Assembly: GCA_034432935.1 (NCBI GenBank)
Contig: DAOUBD010000077.1
Location: forward strand, 12,447 to 76,446
Direction of reading: 5' to 3'
DNA: 64,000 nt
From: DAOUAG01 sp034432935
Lineage (GTDB): Bacteria > Chloroflexota > Dehalococcoidia > SM23-28-2 > RBG-16-64-32
Every line of letters begins with the position of its first letter. Positions within the stretch are counted from its first letter, which is position 1. The notes under the pieces are model-generated. The model had not been told where the DNA came from, made no database searches, and saw only the letters and a list, made by a program, of their open reading frames with translations. Positions 17,339 to 26,616 of the stretch are shown here, in pieces. The translations under genes and the position numbers were made by a program.

Positions 17339-18271
17339 GTGGCCGCACCAGCGGAGATCATCGTCGCCAAGGATCTGGTAAAACGTTACGGCTCGCTGGC
17401 CGCCGTCGATGGCATCTCCTTCTCTGTGGCCGCCGGCGAATGCTTCGGCTTCCTGGGGCCCAATGGCGCCGGTAAGACGACGGTCATACGCATGATGACC
17501 TGCGTCTCCCCGGTCACCTCGGGCCAGCTCACCGTCGATGGCCTGCCTGTCCAAGAGGCCCCGCGCCAAATCAAGGCCCTTCTCGGCGTCGTGCCCCAAG
17601 AGGACAATCTGGACCCGGACCTCACCGTCCGTCAGAACCTCCGCGCCTACTCCCGCTACTTCAACCTGCCCAGGGCGGTCGCTGAGGAGCGCATAGACGA
17701 AGTGCTTTCGTTCCTTCAGTTGACTGATAAGCAGCACGAGCGGATCGACGCCCTGTCTGGAGGACTGAAGCGGCGGCTCACCATCGCCAGGGGTCTCCTC
17801 AACGCCCCGAAGATCCTCGTGCTGGACGAACCGACCACGGGCTTGGACCCGCAGGCCCGCCACCTCGTATGGCAGAAGCTACGCCACCTGCGCAGCCAGG
17901 GCACTACCCTGATCCTGACCACTCACTACATGGATGAGGCGGCCCACCTCTGCGACCGCATAGTCATCTTGCACCAGGGGAAGATCATCGCCGAGGGGCC
18001 CCCCGAGGAGCTGGTGAACCGCTACGCAGGCTACGAAGTCATCGAGCTCCGGCTCCGGCAGGGGGACCGCGAGACGGCCTTGAACAGCCTCCGGGGACGC
18101 CATGGCGTCTCGGTGGAGGCCGTGGAGGACATGGTCTACGTCTACGTCCAGCGGGAGAACGGCCTCGATCTCAACTCCCTGAAGCTGAATGCGGAGCGTG
18201 TGGTCTACCGCCGGGCCAACCTGGAGGACGTATTCCTGAGGCTGACCGGCAGAGCCCTGGGGGAAGAGTGA
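17339..18271 (+). CDS. ABC transporter ATP-binding protein (DrrA/NodI type)
   Basis: A 310-residue nucleotide-binding subunit of an ABC-2 exporter. It has Walker A GPNGAGKTT, Q-loop region VPQEDNLD, signature LSGGLKRRL, Walker B ILVLDEPT, and switch TTHYMDEA. The C-terminal ~80 residues match the extension of drug, polyketide or polysaccharide exporters. The start is GTG 17339, with no Shine-Dalgarno but a -10-like hexamer 6 bases upstream, suggesting a leaderless mRNA. The stop overlaps the permease start (TGATG). The substrate is unknown. Confidence 0.92.
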   Translation: MAAPAEIIVAKDLVKRYGSLAAVDGISFSVAAGECFGFLGPNGAGKTTVIRMMTCVSPVTSGQLTVDGLPVQEAPRQIKALLGVVPQEDNLDPDLTVRQNLRAYSRYFNLPRAVAEERIDEVLSFLQLTDKQHERIDALSGGLKRRLTIARGLLNAPKILVLDEPTTGLDPQARHLVWQKLRHLRSQGTTLILTTHYMDEAAHLCDRIVILHQGKIIAEGPPEELVNRYAGYEVIELRLRQGDRETALNSLRGRHGVSVEAVEDMVYVYVQRENGLDLNSLKLNAERVVYRRANLEDVFLRLTGRALGEE

Positions 18272-19065
18272 TGGCCCTAGCCAGTTCCAGGCTCCGCCTT
18301 TGGCCAGACGTCTCGCCCCTGGCCTTCCGCGTCTGGCAGAGGAACCGCGACGTCTACCTCAACATCTGGATGTCGGAGTTCATCTGGCCCATCGTCGAAC
18401 CCCTGGTCACCCTCATCGCTCTGGGCCTTGGCCTGGGAGGCCTCGTCGAGCTCGAGGGAGGCCAGCGGTACATCGACTTCATAGCGCCGGGCATCTTGGC
18501 GGTCTTCCCCATGTGGTCAGCCACCGCCGAGGCGGGATGGGGGTCCTTCTTCCGCATGGAGAGCCAGCGCACCTTCGACGCCATCATCGCCACGCCCGTC
18601 AGCATCGACGACGTGACGACGGGGGAGGTCCTGTGGGCCGCGACCAGGGCCCTCATCAGCACCTGCTACATCGGCGTCATGGTGCTGGCCTTTGGCGCCG
18701 TTCACTCCGTCTGGGCCCTCGCCGTCTTCCCCTTAGCCGTTCTTCCCGGCCTGATGCTGGGGGCCATCTCCCTCTGTTATACCGCCATCGCCCGCTCCGT
18801 CAGCTCCCTCAACTACTTCTTTGCGGCCTACATCACGCCTCAGTTCTGGCTGGCGGGGGCCTTCTTCCCCCTGGACCGCTTGCCCGGGTGGGTACAGGTT
18901 GTCGCCTGGTTCACCCCCGCCTACCACGTTGTACGGGTCTACCGGGGGCTTCTCGATGGCCACCCGCAGTGGGACTACTTGGGCGACGTGGCCTGGATGC
19001 TCGTAGCGGGCTCTGCCTTCTACTATCTCGTCCTCCGCCTCATGCGCCGCCGCCTCATCCGTTAG
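18271..19065 (+). CDS. ABC-2 type transporter permease
   Basis: A 264-residue membrane partner of the preceding ATPase, with about six hydrophobic helices and a cytosolic N-terminal stretch (VWQRNRDVYLNIW). The ABC2_membrane pattern includes PQFWLAGAFFPLDRLPGW before the last helices, typical of NodJ/DrrB-like permeases. ATG 18271 overlaps the ATPase stop; GTG 18268 is an alternative. The pair probably exports a lipid, glycan or small hydrophobic compound. Confidence 0.9.
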   Translation: MALASSRLRLWPDVSPLAFRVWQRNRDVYLNIWMSEFIWPIVEPLVTLIALGLGLGGLVELEGGQRYIDFIAPGILAVFPMWSATAEAGWGSFFRMESQRTFDAIIATPVSIDDVTTGEVLWAATRALISTCYIGVMVLAFGAVHSVWALAVFPLAVLPGLMLGAISLCYTAIARSVSSLNYFFAAYITPQFWLAGAFFPLDRLPGWVQVVAWFTPAYHVVRVYRGLLDGHPQWDYLGDVAWMLVAGSAFYYLVLRLMRRRLIR

Positions 19066-19086
19066 CCCGCAGGCCGCCTCTTCGGG

Positions 19087-19092
19087 TATCAT
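19087..19092 (+). promoter_or_regulatory. -10-like TATCAT six bases before the amidotransferase start
   Basis: TATCAT is separated by 6 bases from ATG 19099, the same spacing as before the ABC ATPase gene. There is no ribosome site between, which points to leaderless translation. Confidence 0.45.
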
Positions 19093-19098
19093 CACCTC

Positions 19099-19806
19099 AT
19101 GGCAGACACAGCACTTATCGCCATCCCCCGGTGGCGGGCCCCTACCTGGGAGCGCACGCTCCACTACTACCAGTCGATCCAGGCAGCCGGAGCGTCTTTC
19201 GTCATCGTAGAGGGCGACCTCCTGCCGCCGGGCGCCTCCGGCCTCCTCCTAACCGGCGGGACCGACGTCAACCCGGCCCTGTACGGGGAAAAGCGCTCCC
19301 CGGAGACAGACCGGCCCAACAGGGCCCGCGACGCCAACGAGCTGGCCCTCTTGCGGCAGGCCCTGGAGCGGGACCTGCCGGTGCTCTGCATCTGCCGCGG
19401 GCACCAGCTCCTGAACGTGGCCTTGGGCGGGTCCCTGCTCCAGCATATCCCGGGCGATGGCCACCGGGCGCAGCCCAGCGGGGAGTCCCGGTGGCATGAG
19501 GTTACAGTGCTCGGCGGCCGCTTGGCGGAGATCTACGGCTCCGGCGCGACGCTGCGGGTCAACTCCCGCCACCACCAGGCCGTAACCGAGGACAGGCTCG
19601 CGCCCGGCCTGGCTGTCTCCGCCCTCTCGCCGGATGGCCTCATCGAGGGCGTAGAGAGCCACGCCCACCGCTGGGTGGTGGGCGTGCAGTGGCACCCCGA
19701 GCGCCCCGAGATGCACCCGGGCTCGGATCCCCTCTTCGAGGCGTTCGTCAAGGCCTGCGCCGCCGCCGGCCGCTCTCCCGCCCCGGCCCGGCAGGATCGC
19801 CGCTGA
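19099..19806 (+). CDS. Class I glutamine amidotransferase, PuuD/peptidase C26 family
   Basis: A 235-residue gamma-glutamyl hydrolase-like enzyme. It shows LLTGGTDVNP (51-60), the nucleophile elbow CRGHQ with C99, and VQWHPER with the catalytic His and Glu near 200. In E. coli, PuuD hydrolyses gamma-glutamyl-GABA in putrescine breakdown. The agmatinase 6 kb upstream makes a polyamine role conceivable, but no other puu genes are here, so the substrate remains open. ATG 19099 has no ribosome site, only the -10-like hexamer. Confidence 0.85.
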   Translation: MADTALIAIPRWRAPTWERTLHYYQSIQAAGASFVIVEGDLLPPGASGLLLTGGTDVNPALYGEKRSPETDRPNRARDANELALLRQALERDLPVLCICRGHQLLNVALGGSLLQHIPGDGHRAQPSGESRWHEVTVLGGRLAEIYGSGATLRVNSRHHQAVTEDRLAPGLAVSALSPDGLIEGVESHAHRWVVGVQWHPERPEMHPGSDPLFEAFVKACAAAGRSPAPARQDRR

Positions 19807-19880
19807 GGGCCCGGGAGGGCAACGGGCCGGACGGCGTCTGCCAAACGGCCTATCCAGATGAACTTATTCGCGATTTCGGG

Positions 19881-19886
19881 TATGAT
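19881..19886 (+). promoter_or_regulatory. Possible -10 element upstream of gyrA
   Basis: TATGAT at 19881-19886 lies 73 bases before the gyrA ATG in a 150-base, AT-richer gap. No good -35 is found. The ribosome site is GAGGA just before the start. Confidence 0.35.
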
Positions 19887-19959
19887 GTGTGGGTGACACC
19901 TTCCCTTACCTGGCCTGCCGCCCGTGCGCTGGCCCCCTTCCTGCCCGTGAGGAACGCTC

Positions 19960-22599
19960 ATGACGACTGAGACGGAAACCCCCTCCTTCGGCAACGTACG
20001 CCCCATCAAGATCGAAGAGGAGATGCGCTCCTCGTACCTGGACTACGCCATGAGCGTTATCGTGGCGCGGGCCCTGCCCGATATTCGCGACGGGCTCAAG
20101 CCCGTACAGCGCCGCATCCTTTACGCCATGGACGACATGGGCCTCGGGCCCGGTTCCCAGTACAAGAAGAGCGCCCGTATTGTGGGCGAAGTCCTAGGCA
20201 AGTATCACCCCCATGGCGACGATCCCGTCTACGAGGCGATGGTGCGCATGGCCCAGCCCTTCACCATGCGTTACCCGCTGGTGGACGGCCAGGGCAACTT
20301 CGGCTCCATCGATAACGACCCGCCGGCTGCCATGCGCTACACCGAGGCCCGCTTGGCCCCGATAGCCGTGGAGCTACTGGCCGATATCGACCGCAACACC
20401 GTCGATTTCGTGCCCAATTTCGACGACTCCCTAAAGGAGCCCGTGGTGCTGCCGGCCCGGCTCCCTAACCTTTTGGCCAACGGTGCCTCCGGCATCGCCG
20501 TAGGCATGGCCACCAACATCCCGCCCCACAACCTGGCCGAGCTGTGCGACGCCATCTCCTACCTCATCGACCACCCAGAGGCCACCACGGACGACCTCTC
20601 GGCGATCGTCAAGGGCCCCGATTTCCCCACCGGCGGCGTCATCTTCCGCTACGAGACCGTTCGCCTGCCGGCCACCAACGGCCAGGGCCCCACCACGGAG
20701 CGCCGTGACGCCATCCGCACAGCCTACGCCGACGGCAAGGGCCGCATCATCATGCGGGCCAAGGTCCATGTGGAAGAGATGCCCAAGGGCAACCGCAACC
20801 AGCTTGTGGTGACCGAACTGCCCTACCAGACCAACAAGGCTGCCCTCGTCGAAAAGATAGCCGAGCTGGTCCGCAACAAACGAATCGAGGGCATCGCCGA
20901 CCTGCGGGACGAGTCCGACCGGCACGGGATGCGGATCGTCATCGAGCTGAAGCGGGAGAGCCAGCCCAGCGCCGTCCTGAGCGCCCTCTATAAGCACACT
21001 GCGATGCAGTCTGCCTTCGCCGTCAACATGCTGGCTCTAGTGGACGGCCAGCCCCGTACCGTCAGCCTGAAGAAGATCCTAGAGTCCTACATCAACCACC
21101 GCCGCGAGGTGATCCGCCGCCGCAGCGAGTTTGACCTGGAGAAGGCCCGGGAGCGCGCCCACATCCTGGAAGGTCTACTGAAGGCTATCGACATGCTGGA
21201 CCAGGTCATCCAGACCATCCGTCGCTCGCCCTCGGCAGAGGAGGCGAAGGCGCGCCTCATGCGCTCGCCCTTCGGCCTGACCGACCGGCAGGCCCAGGCG
21301 GTGCTGGACATGCAGCTCCGCCGCCTGGCCCGGCTGGAGCGCCAGAAGATCCAGGACGAGTACGCCGATCTCATCAAGCAGATCGCCTACCTCGAAGACC
21401 TCCTCGCCAACCCCCGCAAGATGGACTTCTTGATCCGGGATGACGCCATGGACCTGAAGAAGACCTACGGCGACGCCCGCCGCACGGAGATCCGGGACCA
21501 GGAGCCGGAGGAGTTCTCCGAGGAGGACATGGTGGCCCACCAGGAGGTGGTGGTCACCCTCTCCGCCCGGGGGTTCATCAAGCGCTTGCCCCTGAGCACC
21601 TTCCGGGCCCAACGCCGGGGCGGCGTCGGCATCATTGGCATGAAGACCCGCGAGAACGACGCCGTACGCCACCTGCTGGTGGCCGACACCCACGACAAGC
21701 TCATCTTCTTCACCGACCGCGGGCGTTGCTTCCAGGTCAGGACCTATGAGGTCACGGACGAGTCGCGGCAGGCCCGCGGCGAGTCCATCGCCCAACTCCT
21801 GCCCAGCCTAGACCCCAAGGAACGCATCACCGCGGTGGTCCGCGTCCCTCCTGAGGCCGAGCACGACTACATGATCATGGCCACACGCCTGGGCGAGGTG
21901 AAGAAGACGCCGATGCGGGGCTTTGCCAACGTTCGCCGCGATGGCCTCAACGCCATGGATCTGGAACCCCGCGACGAGCTCGTGGCGGCCAAGCTGGCCA
22001 CGGATGACGACCAGGCCATTCTGGTAACTGCCCGTGGGCAGGCCCTCAAGTTTCCGGTGCGTCAACTGCGTTCTGCTTCCCGCCAGTCCGGCGGGGTGCG
22101 GGGGATCCGCCTGGCGGCAGGAGACCAGGTGGTGGCCATGGACATAGCCCACGCCGGCAAGGAGCTTCTGGTGGTCAGCGCTCAGGGTTACGGCAAGCGG
22201 ACGCCGGTGGAGGACTACCCCTTGCAGGGCCGCGGCGGCCAGGGGGTCATCACCTTCAAGACCAACCCCAAGACCGGCGAACTGGTCACCGCCCGTACCG
22301 TGGACCCAGAACACGAGTTGATGGTGATATCGGAGGGCGGCACCGTCCTGCGCACCCCCGTCAAGCACATCTCCCAGCAGGGACGCTCGACCCAGGGTGT
22401 GACCATCATGGACGTCAGCGAGGGCGACAGGGTGGCCGCCATCGCCGTCGTGGACATGCGCCGGGAGTTCAGCGGCATCGAGGCTCTGCCCACCGGCGCC
22501 GTGGTGAAGCCCGGGGCCCGGCCAGGGCAGCCGGCCGCCCCCAAGAAGGCGCGCCCGGCGCCTCCGCCGCCGCGGACACCTAAGGACAAGAGGGGCTAG
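19960..22599 (+). CDS. gyrA: DNA gyrase subunit A
   Basis: Type II topoisomerase breakage-reunion subunit that introduces negative supercoils with GyrB (not in the window). At 879 residues it is full length. Catalytic Y127 sits in AAMRYTEA. The GyrA box QRRGGVG is near 551-557, followed by six C-terminal beta-pinwheel blades and a Pro/Lys-rich tail. In the quinolone-resistance region the sequence is HGDDPVYE (85-92). Relative to E. coli GyrA this is Asp at position 83, Pro at 84 and Glu at 87, where Ser, Ala and Asp are usual. ParC is unlikely because of the GyrA box. Confidence 0.95.
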   Translation: MTTETETPSFGNVRPIKIEEEMRSSYLDYAMSVIVARALPDIRDGLKPVQRRILYAMDDMGLGPGSQYKKSARIVGEVLGKYHPHGDDPVYEAMVRMAQPFTMRYPLVDGQGNFGSIDNDPPAAMRYTEARLAPIAVELLADIDRNTVDFVPNFDDSLKEPVVLPARLPNLLANGASGIAVGMATNIPPHNLAELCDAISYLIDHPEATTDDLSAIVKGPDFPTGGVIFRYETVRLPATNGQGPTTERRDAIRTAYADGKGRIIMRAKVHVEEMPKGNRNQLVVTELPYQTNKAALVEKIAELVRNKRIEGIADLRDESDRHGMRIVIELKRESQPSAVLSALYKHTAMQSAFAVNMLALVDGQPRTVSLKKILESYINHRREVIRRRSEFDLEKARERAHILEGLLKAIDMLDQVIQTIRRSPSAEEAKARLMRSPFGLTDRQAQAVLDMQLRRLARLERQKIQDEYADLIKQIAYLEDLLANPRKMDFLIRDDAMDLKKTYGDARRTEIRDQEPEEFSEEDMVAHQEVVVTLSARGFIKRLPLSTFRAQRRGGVGIIGMKTRENDAVRHLLVADTHDKLIFFTDRGRCFQVRTYEVTDESRQARGESIAQLLPSLDPKERITAVVRVPPEAEHDYMIMATRLGEVKKTPMRGFANVRRDGLNAMDLEPRDELVAAKLATDDDQAILVTARGQALKFPVRQLRSASRQSGGVRGIRLAAGDQVVAMDIAHAGKELLVVSAQGYGKRTPVEDYPLQGRGGQGVITFKTNPKTGELVTARTVDPEHELMVISEGGTVLRTPVKHISQQGRSTQGVTIMDVSEGDRVAAIAVVDMRREFSGIEALPTGAVVKPGARPGQPAAPKKARPAPPPPRTPKDKRG

Positions 22600-22603
22600 C
22601 CCG

Positions 22604-23068
22604 ATGGGACGGGTTGCCAGACGCCTCCAAGAGCTCGGCCTGGAGCTGCCCCAGCGCCGCTCGGCGGGCCAGTACGTAGGCGCTGTCCGCTCGGGAGACC
22701 TCATCTTCGTCTCCGGCGCGGGGCCCGTGGGCCCAGGCGGCATCATCACCGGCAAGGTTGGCGCCCAAGTGGATATTGACGCCGCCAAGGAGGCCGCCCG
22801 TTTGTGCGTCCTCAACTGTCTGGCCGCCATCCAGGAGGTCACCGGCGACCTGGACCGGGTGACGCGAGTCGTCAAGGTCGTGGGCTTCGTCAACAGCGCG
22901 CCGGGCTTCAACCAGCAGCATACCGTTATGGACGCCGCCTCCAGCTTGCTGATATCGTTGTTCGGTGAGGCTGGCGCTCACGCCCGAAGCTCCGTTGGCG
23001 TTCCAGACCTGCCTATGGACATCGCCGTGGAGGTCGAGATGATCGTCGAAGCCGCCGCAGGAGGATAG
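22604..23068 (+). CDS. RidA/YjgF-like protein
   Basis: A 154-residue trimeric RidA-fold protein, of the YoaB/UK114-like_1 subgroup. Typical stretches are GDLIFVSGAGPV, GKVGAQVD, AARLCVLNCLAAI and VPDLPMDIAVEVEMI. Classical RidA hydrolyses reactive enamine/imine intermediates from PLP enzymes and has a key Arg; this subgroup often lacks it, so the activity is uncertain. It starts 5 bases after gyrA and is probably read with it. Confidence 0.88.
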   Translation: MGRVARRLQELGLELPQRRSAGQYVGAVRSGDLIFVSGAGPVGPGGIITGKVGAQVDIDAAKEAARLCVLNCLAAIQEVTGDLDRVTRVVKVVGFVNSAPGFNQQHTVMDAASSLLISLFGEAGAHARSSVGVPDLPMDIAVEVEMIVEAAAGG

Positions 23069-23094
23069 ACCGCTAGGCGAGGGGAGGGTACCCC

Positions 23095-23535
23095 ATGAGC
23101 CCGCGCAACGACATCTTTACGGAGTTCCAGCGCATCCATGAACGCATGGAGCGGGCCTACCAGCGGGTTATCGGCGGGCCCGGGAGCCCCCGCTTTTGCG
23201 TCCCCTTCCTGGAGCCGCCCGTCGATATCTACGAGACCCCGAACGAGGTGGTGGTTCTGGTCGAGATGGCCGGCATCTCGCCCCAGGACGTCAGCATCCA
23301 GCTAGACGGCACGGTCCTCAGCGTCAGCGGCGAGAGGAGACCGCTGGGCGGACGCCCGGGCCGGGTCTACTCCCAGATGGAGATCCCCCACGGCCGCTTT
23401 CAACGGGACCTCCTGCTGCCAGCGGAGGTTAACGCCGAGGCCGCCCATGCCGTCTACAAAGACGGCATCCTAGAGATCGTGCTCCCCAAGGCGGCTCCCG
23501 TCAGCGGGCGCCGCCTCCGCATCACCATCCGCTAG
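23095..23535 (+). CDS. Small heat-shock protein, Hsp20/alpha-crystallin family
   Basis: A 146-residue ATP-independent holdase. The alpha-crystallin domain (~40-140) has VDIYETPNEVVVLVEMAG, SGERRP in the beta6 loop, and the A-x-x-x-N/D-G-I-L block (YKDGILEIVLPK). The C-terminus ends in IxI-like RITIR. GGGAGG precedes ATG 23095. It lies directly upstream of Lon, so the pair joins a holdase with a protease. Confidence 0.93.
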   Translation: MSPRNDIFTEFQRIHERMERAYQRVIGGPGSPRFCVPFLEPPVDIYETPNEVVVLVEMAGISPQDVSIQLDGTVLSVSGERRPLGGRPGRVYSQMEIPHGRFQRDLLLPAEVNAEAAHAVYKDGILEIVLPKAAPVSGRRLRITIR

Positions 23536-23563
23536 CCCGATCCAGCCATGTTGAGACGCTGAG

Positions 23564-25987
23564 GTGCTGATGAACGAGGGCCAAGACAGGCAGGCGCCGC
23601 TGGAAGAGAACCGCGCACCACCCCCCAAGACCTCGACCCAGGTCCCCTCGGTGATGCCCGCTATCCCCAGCGGCTCTACCGTCATGTACCCCCAACAACT
23701 GGTGCCCGTCCTGGCCACCGAAGAGCGCGATATCCGCGCCATCGATGACACCGCCTCCTCCGAGGGCAAGATGATCGCCATCTTCCCCCAGAGCGCCATC
23801 GCCGAGGGCCGTTACGAGGGTGAACTCCTCCCCGTAGGCACCGCCGCGACCATCGTCCGCATGGCCAAAGGGCCCGACGGCGCTATCCACGCCATCCTCC
23901 AAGGCGTTAGTCGCATCCGCCTTCTCGCCGTCGAGCAGGAGCACCCCTATCCTGTCGTACGCGTCGAACCCTTGCGCGACGAGATCGAACCCTCGGTGCA
24001 ACTGGAGGCCAAGGCCCGGGCCGCCATGGACGCCTTCGTCCGGGTGGTCGATCTCTCGGAATCGCTCCCTAAGGAGCTGGCCACCGCCGTCGCCAACATC
24101 GGCGAGCCGTCGGCCTTGGCCGACTTTATCGCGGCTAACCTGCCGCTGAAGGCCGAGCAGCGCTACGCCATCCTAGAAGAGACCAACGTGAGCAAGCGCC
24201 TGGACCAGGTGCGGGACCTGCTGGCCCACGAGGTGGAAGTGCTGGAGGTGCAGTCCAAGATCCACGCTGACGTGCGCGGCGAACTGGACAAGCGGCAGCG
24301 GGAGTTCATCCTGAGGGAGCAGCTCAAGGCCATACAGCGGGAGCTGGGAGAAGGCGAAGGGGCGCCGGAGCTGGCGGAACTGAAGCAGCGCCTGGAGGCC
24401 GCCGGCCTGCCAGAGGCCGCCCGCAAGGAGGCCGACCGGGAGATGCAACGCCTGGCCAACATCCCGCCCATGTCCCCCGAATACCAGGTAGCCCGCACCT
24501 ACCTGGAGTGGCTGGCGGACCTACCCTGGAACAAGAGCACCGAGGACCAGCTAGACATCCGCCGGGCCGAGCAGATCTTGGAGGAAGACCACTACGGCCT
24601 GCAAAAGGTGAAGCGCCGCATTCTGGACTATCTGGCCGTGCGCCAGCTCAAGAAGGGCGAAGCCAAAGGCCCCATCCTGTGCTTCGTGGGCCCGCCCGGC
24701 ACGGGCAAAACCTCCCTTGGCCAGTCCATCGCTAGGGCCCTTGGCCGCAAGTTCATTCGCATGGCCTTGGGAGGAATCCGGGACGAAGCCGAGATACGCG
24801 GGCACCGCCGCACCTACGTCGGCGCCATGCCTGGCCGCATCATCCAAGAGATCCGGCGGGCCGGAGTGAACAACCCCCTCATCATGCTGGATGAGGTGGA
24901 CAAACTGGGCGCCGACTTCCGCGGCGACCCGGCCTCTGCCCTGCTAGAGGTCCTCGATCCTGCCCAGAACTCCACCTTTACCGACCGTTATCTGGATGTG
25001 GCCTTCGACCTCTCCCGCGTCTTCTTCATCGCCACCGCCAACGTCACCGACACCATCCCCAGCCCTCTACGCGACCGCATGGAGATCATCGAGCTCCCCG
25101 GCTACACCGAGCACGAGAAGCTGGAGATCGGCCGCCGCTATCTCCTGCCGCGGCAGATGCAAGAGAACGGCATCCCCGAAACGGCCCTCCGGGTGACGGA
25201 CGGCGCCATCCTGGAGATCATCCGCTCTTACACTCGCGAGGCCGGCGTCCGGAACCTGGAAAGAGAGCTGGGCAGCATCTGCCGGGGCGTTGCCCGGCGC
25301 ATCGCCTCGGGGGAGGAGGGCCCCTTCGCCATCGGCACCGAGGACGTCGCCGAGTTCCTGGGCCCGCCGCGCTTCCGCTGGGAGATGGCGACGGAGCAGG
25401 ACGAGGTGGGCGTGGCGACGGGGTTAGCGGCCACCGTTGCCGGGGGCGACGTCTTGTTCGTGGAAGCCACCATCGTTCCCGGCAGGGGGCGCCTCATCCT
25501 GACCGGCAAGCTGGGGGACGTGATGCAGGAGTCGGCCCAGGCCGCCCTCACCTACGCCCGTTCCCGGGCGGCTGCCCTGGGCATACCAACCAGCGCCTTC
25601 GAGAAGAACGACATCCACATCCACGTGCCGGCGGGCGCCGTGCCCAAGGACGGCCCCTCCGCCGGCGTCACCATGGCCACCGCCGTGGTCTCGGCCCTCA
25701 CCCACCGCCCGGTCCGCAAGGAGGTGGCCATGACCGGCGAGATCACCTTGCGGGGAAAGGTGCTGCCGGTGGGCGCCGTCCGCGACAAGGTCCTGGCCGC
25801 CCACCGCGCCGGCTGCAAACGCGTGGTCATACCGCGAGACAACGTGAACGACCTCCTCGACGTCCCCGAGGAGGTCCGCCGCGACCTCGACTTTGTCCTG
25901 GTTGAGCACGTAGACGACGCCCTCAATGCGGCCCTGCACCCGGAGAAGGCGCAGGAGAAGCCGCGCCTCGCCGCCGTCGGGGGCTAG
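23564..25987 (+). CDS. lon: ATP-dependent protease Lon (LonA)
   Basis: An 807-residue LonA with its three parts in order. The N-terminal substrate-binding domain is at ~25-230. The AAA+ module has Walker A GPPGTGKT near 376-383 and Walker B LIMLDEVDK. The S16 protease domain has the catalytic Ser in DGPSAG near 699 and the partner Lys near 742 (VRDKVLAA). It degrades misfolded and regulatory proteins. The start may be GTG 23564 or ATG 23570; neither has a strong ribosome site. It is preceded by hsp20 and followed at 9 bases by a MarC gene. Confidence 0.95.
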   Translation: MLMNEGQDRQAPLEENRAPPPKTSTQVPSVMPAIPSGSTVMYPQQLVPVLATEERDIRAIDDTASSEGKMIAIFPQSAIAEGRYEGELLPVGTAATIVRMAKGPDGAIHAILQGVSRIRLLAVEQEHPYPVVRVEPLRDEIEPSVQLEAKARAAMDAFVRVVDLSESLPKELATAVANIGEPSALADFIAANLPLKAEQRYAILEETNVSKRLDQVRDLLAHEVEVLEVQSKIHADVRGELDKRQREFILREQLKAIQRELGEGEGAPELAELKQRLEAAGLPEAARKEADREMQRLANIPPMSPEYQVARTYLEWLADLPWNKSTEDQLDIRRAEQILEEDHYGLQKVKRRILDYLAVRQLKKGEAKGPILCFVGPPGTGKTSLGQSIARALGRKFIRMALGGIRDEAEIRGHRRTYVGAMPGRIIQEIRRAGVNNPLIMLDEVDKLGADFRGDPASALLEVLDPAQNSTFTDRYLDVAFDLSRVFFIATANVTDTIPSPLRDRMEIIELPGYTEHEKLEIGRRYLLPRQMQENGIPETALRVTDGAILEIIRSYTREAGVRNLERELGSICRGVARRIASGEEGPFAIGTEDVAEFLGPPRFRWEMATEQDEVGVATGLAATVAGGDVLFVEATIVPGRGRLILTGKLGDVMQESAQAALTYARSRAAALGIPTSAFEKNDIHIHVPAGAVPKDGPSAGVTMATAVVSALTHRPVRKEVAMTGEITLRGKVLPVGAVRDKVLAAHRAGCKRVVIPRDNVNDLLDVPEEVRRDLDFVLVEHVDDALNAALHPEKAQEKPRLAAVGG

Positions 25988-25996
25988 GCGGCGCCC

Positions 25997-26587
25997 GTGG
26001 GCGAAGATCTGGCCCGCGCCTTCATCTCCTTCTTCGCCATCGTCGACCCCATCGGCAACGTCGCCGTGTTCTACCTGCTGGCCAAGTCCTTCAGCCTGGG
26101 CCGGCGCGTGCAGATCGCCACGGTCGCCGTGGGCACAGCCCTGGCGCTCCTCCTCGTCTTCGCGCTGGCGGGCCGAGAGGTGTTGGACTTCTTGGATATC
26201 TCGGTGGACAGCTTCAAGGTGGCCGCCGGCTTTCTCCTCCTGCCCACCGCTTACCGCCTCTTGGAGCGTGGCCAGTCCATCGATATCACCGCCGGCGAGG
26301 AGGCTGACCCCGTACAGATCGCTGTGGCGCCTTTGGCCACGCCCCTCATCGCTGGCCCCGGCGCTTTGGCCACCGCCATCTCCCTCTCCGATACCTTGGG
26401 CCGGACCCCTACGGTCCTGGGCGCCGGCCTTGTCCTCCTGCTAACGTTCGTCGCCTTCACAGCCGCGGCCTGGGTCTTCCAAGTACTGGGGGCGTCCCTC
26501 CTCAGGCTTCTATCCCGGCTGGTGGGCATCCTGCTGGTGGCCATCGCCGCCGATTTTATCCTGGAGGGCCTAAGCGCCACCTTTTAG
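25997..26587 (+). CDS. MarC family integral membrane protein
   Basis: A 196-residue inner-membrane protein with about six hydrophobic helices. The family signature near the N-terminus reads FFAIVDPIGNVAVF, and PLATPLIAGPGALAT is the second conserved loop. MarC was named for multiple antibiotic resistance, but later work found no direct role; the function is unknown. GTG start, 9 bases after lon. Confidence 0.9.
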   Translation: MGEDLARAFISFFAIVDPIGNVAVFYLLAKSFSLGRRVQIATVAVGTALALLLVFALAGREVLDFLDISVDSFKVAAGFLLLPTAYRLLERGQSIDITAGEEADPVQIAVAPLATPLIAGPGALATAISLSDTLGRTPTVLGAGLVLLLTFVAFTAAAWVFQVLGASLLRLLSRLVGILLVAIAADFILEGLSATF

Positions 26588-26616
26588 GGCGGCGTCCGGG
26601 GAGCTGGCCCCGCTCT

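Noticed and set aside
15779..17863. A 694-codon open frame on the minus strand opposite the secreted HExxH protein and part of the ABC ATPase
   Set aside because: It lies antisense to two well-supported genes, has no recognisable motif, and long antisense frames are expected at this GC content.
21808..22911. A 367-codon minus-strand frame opposite the 3' end of gyrA
   Set aside because: Antisense to the conserved gyrase C-terminal domain; no support.
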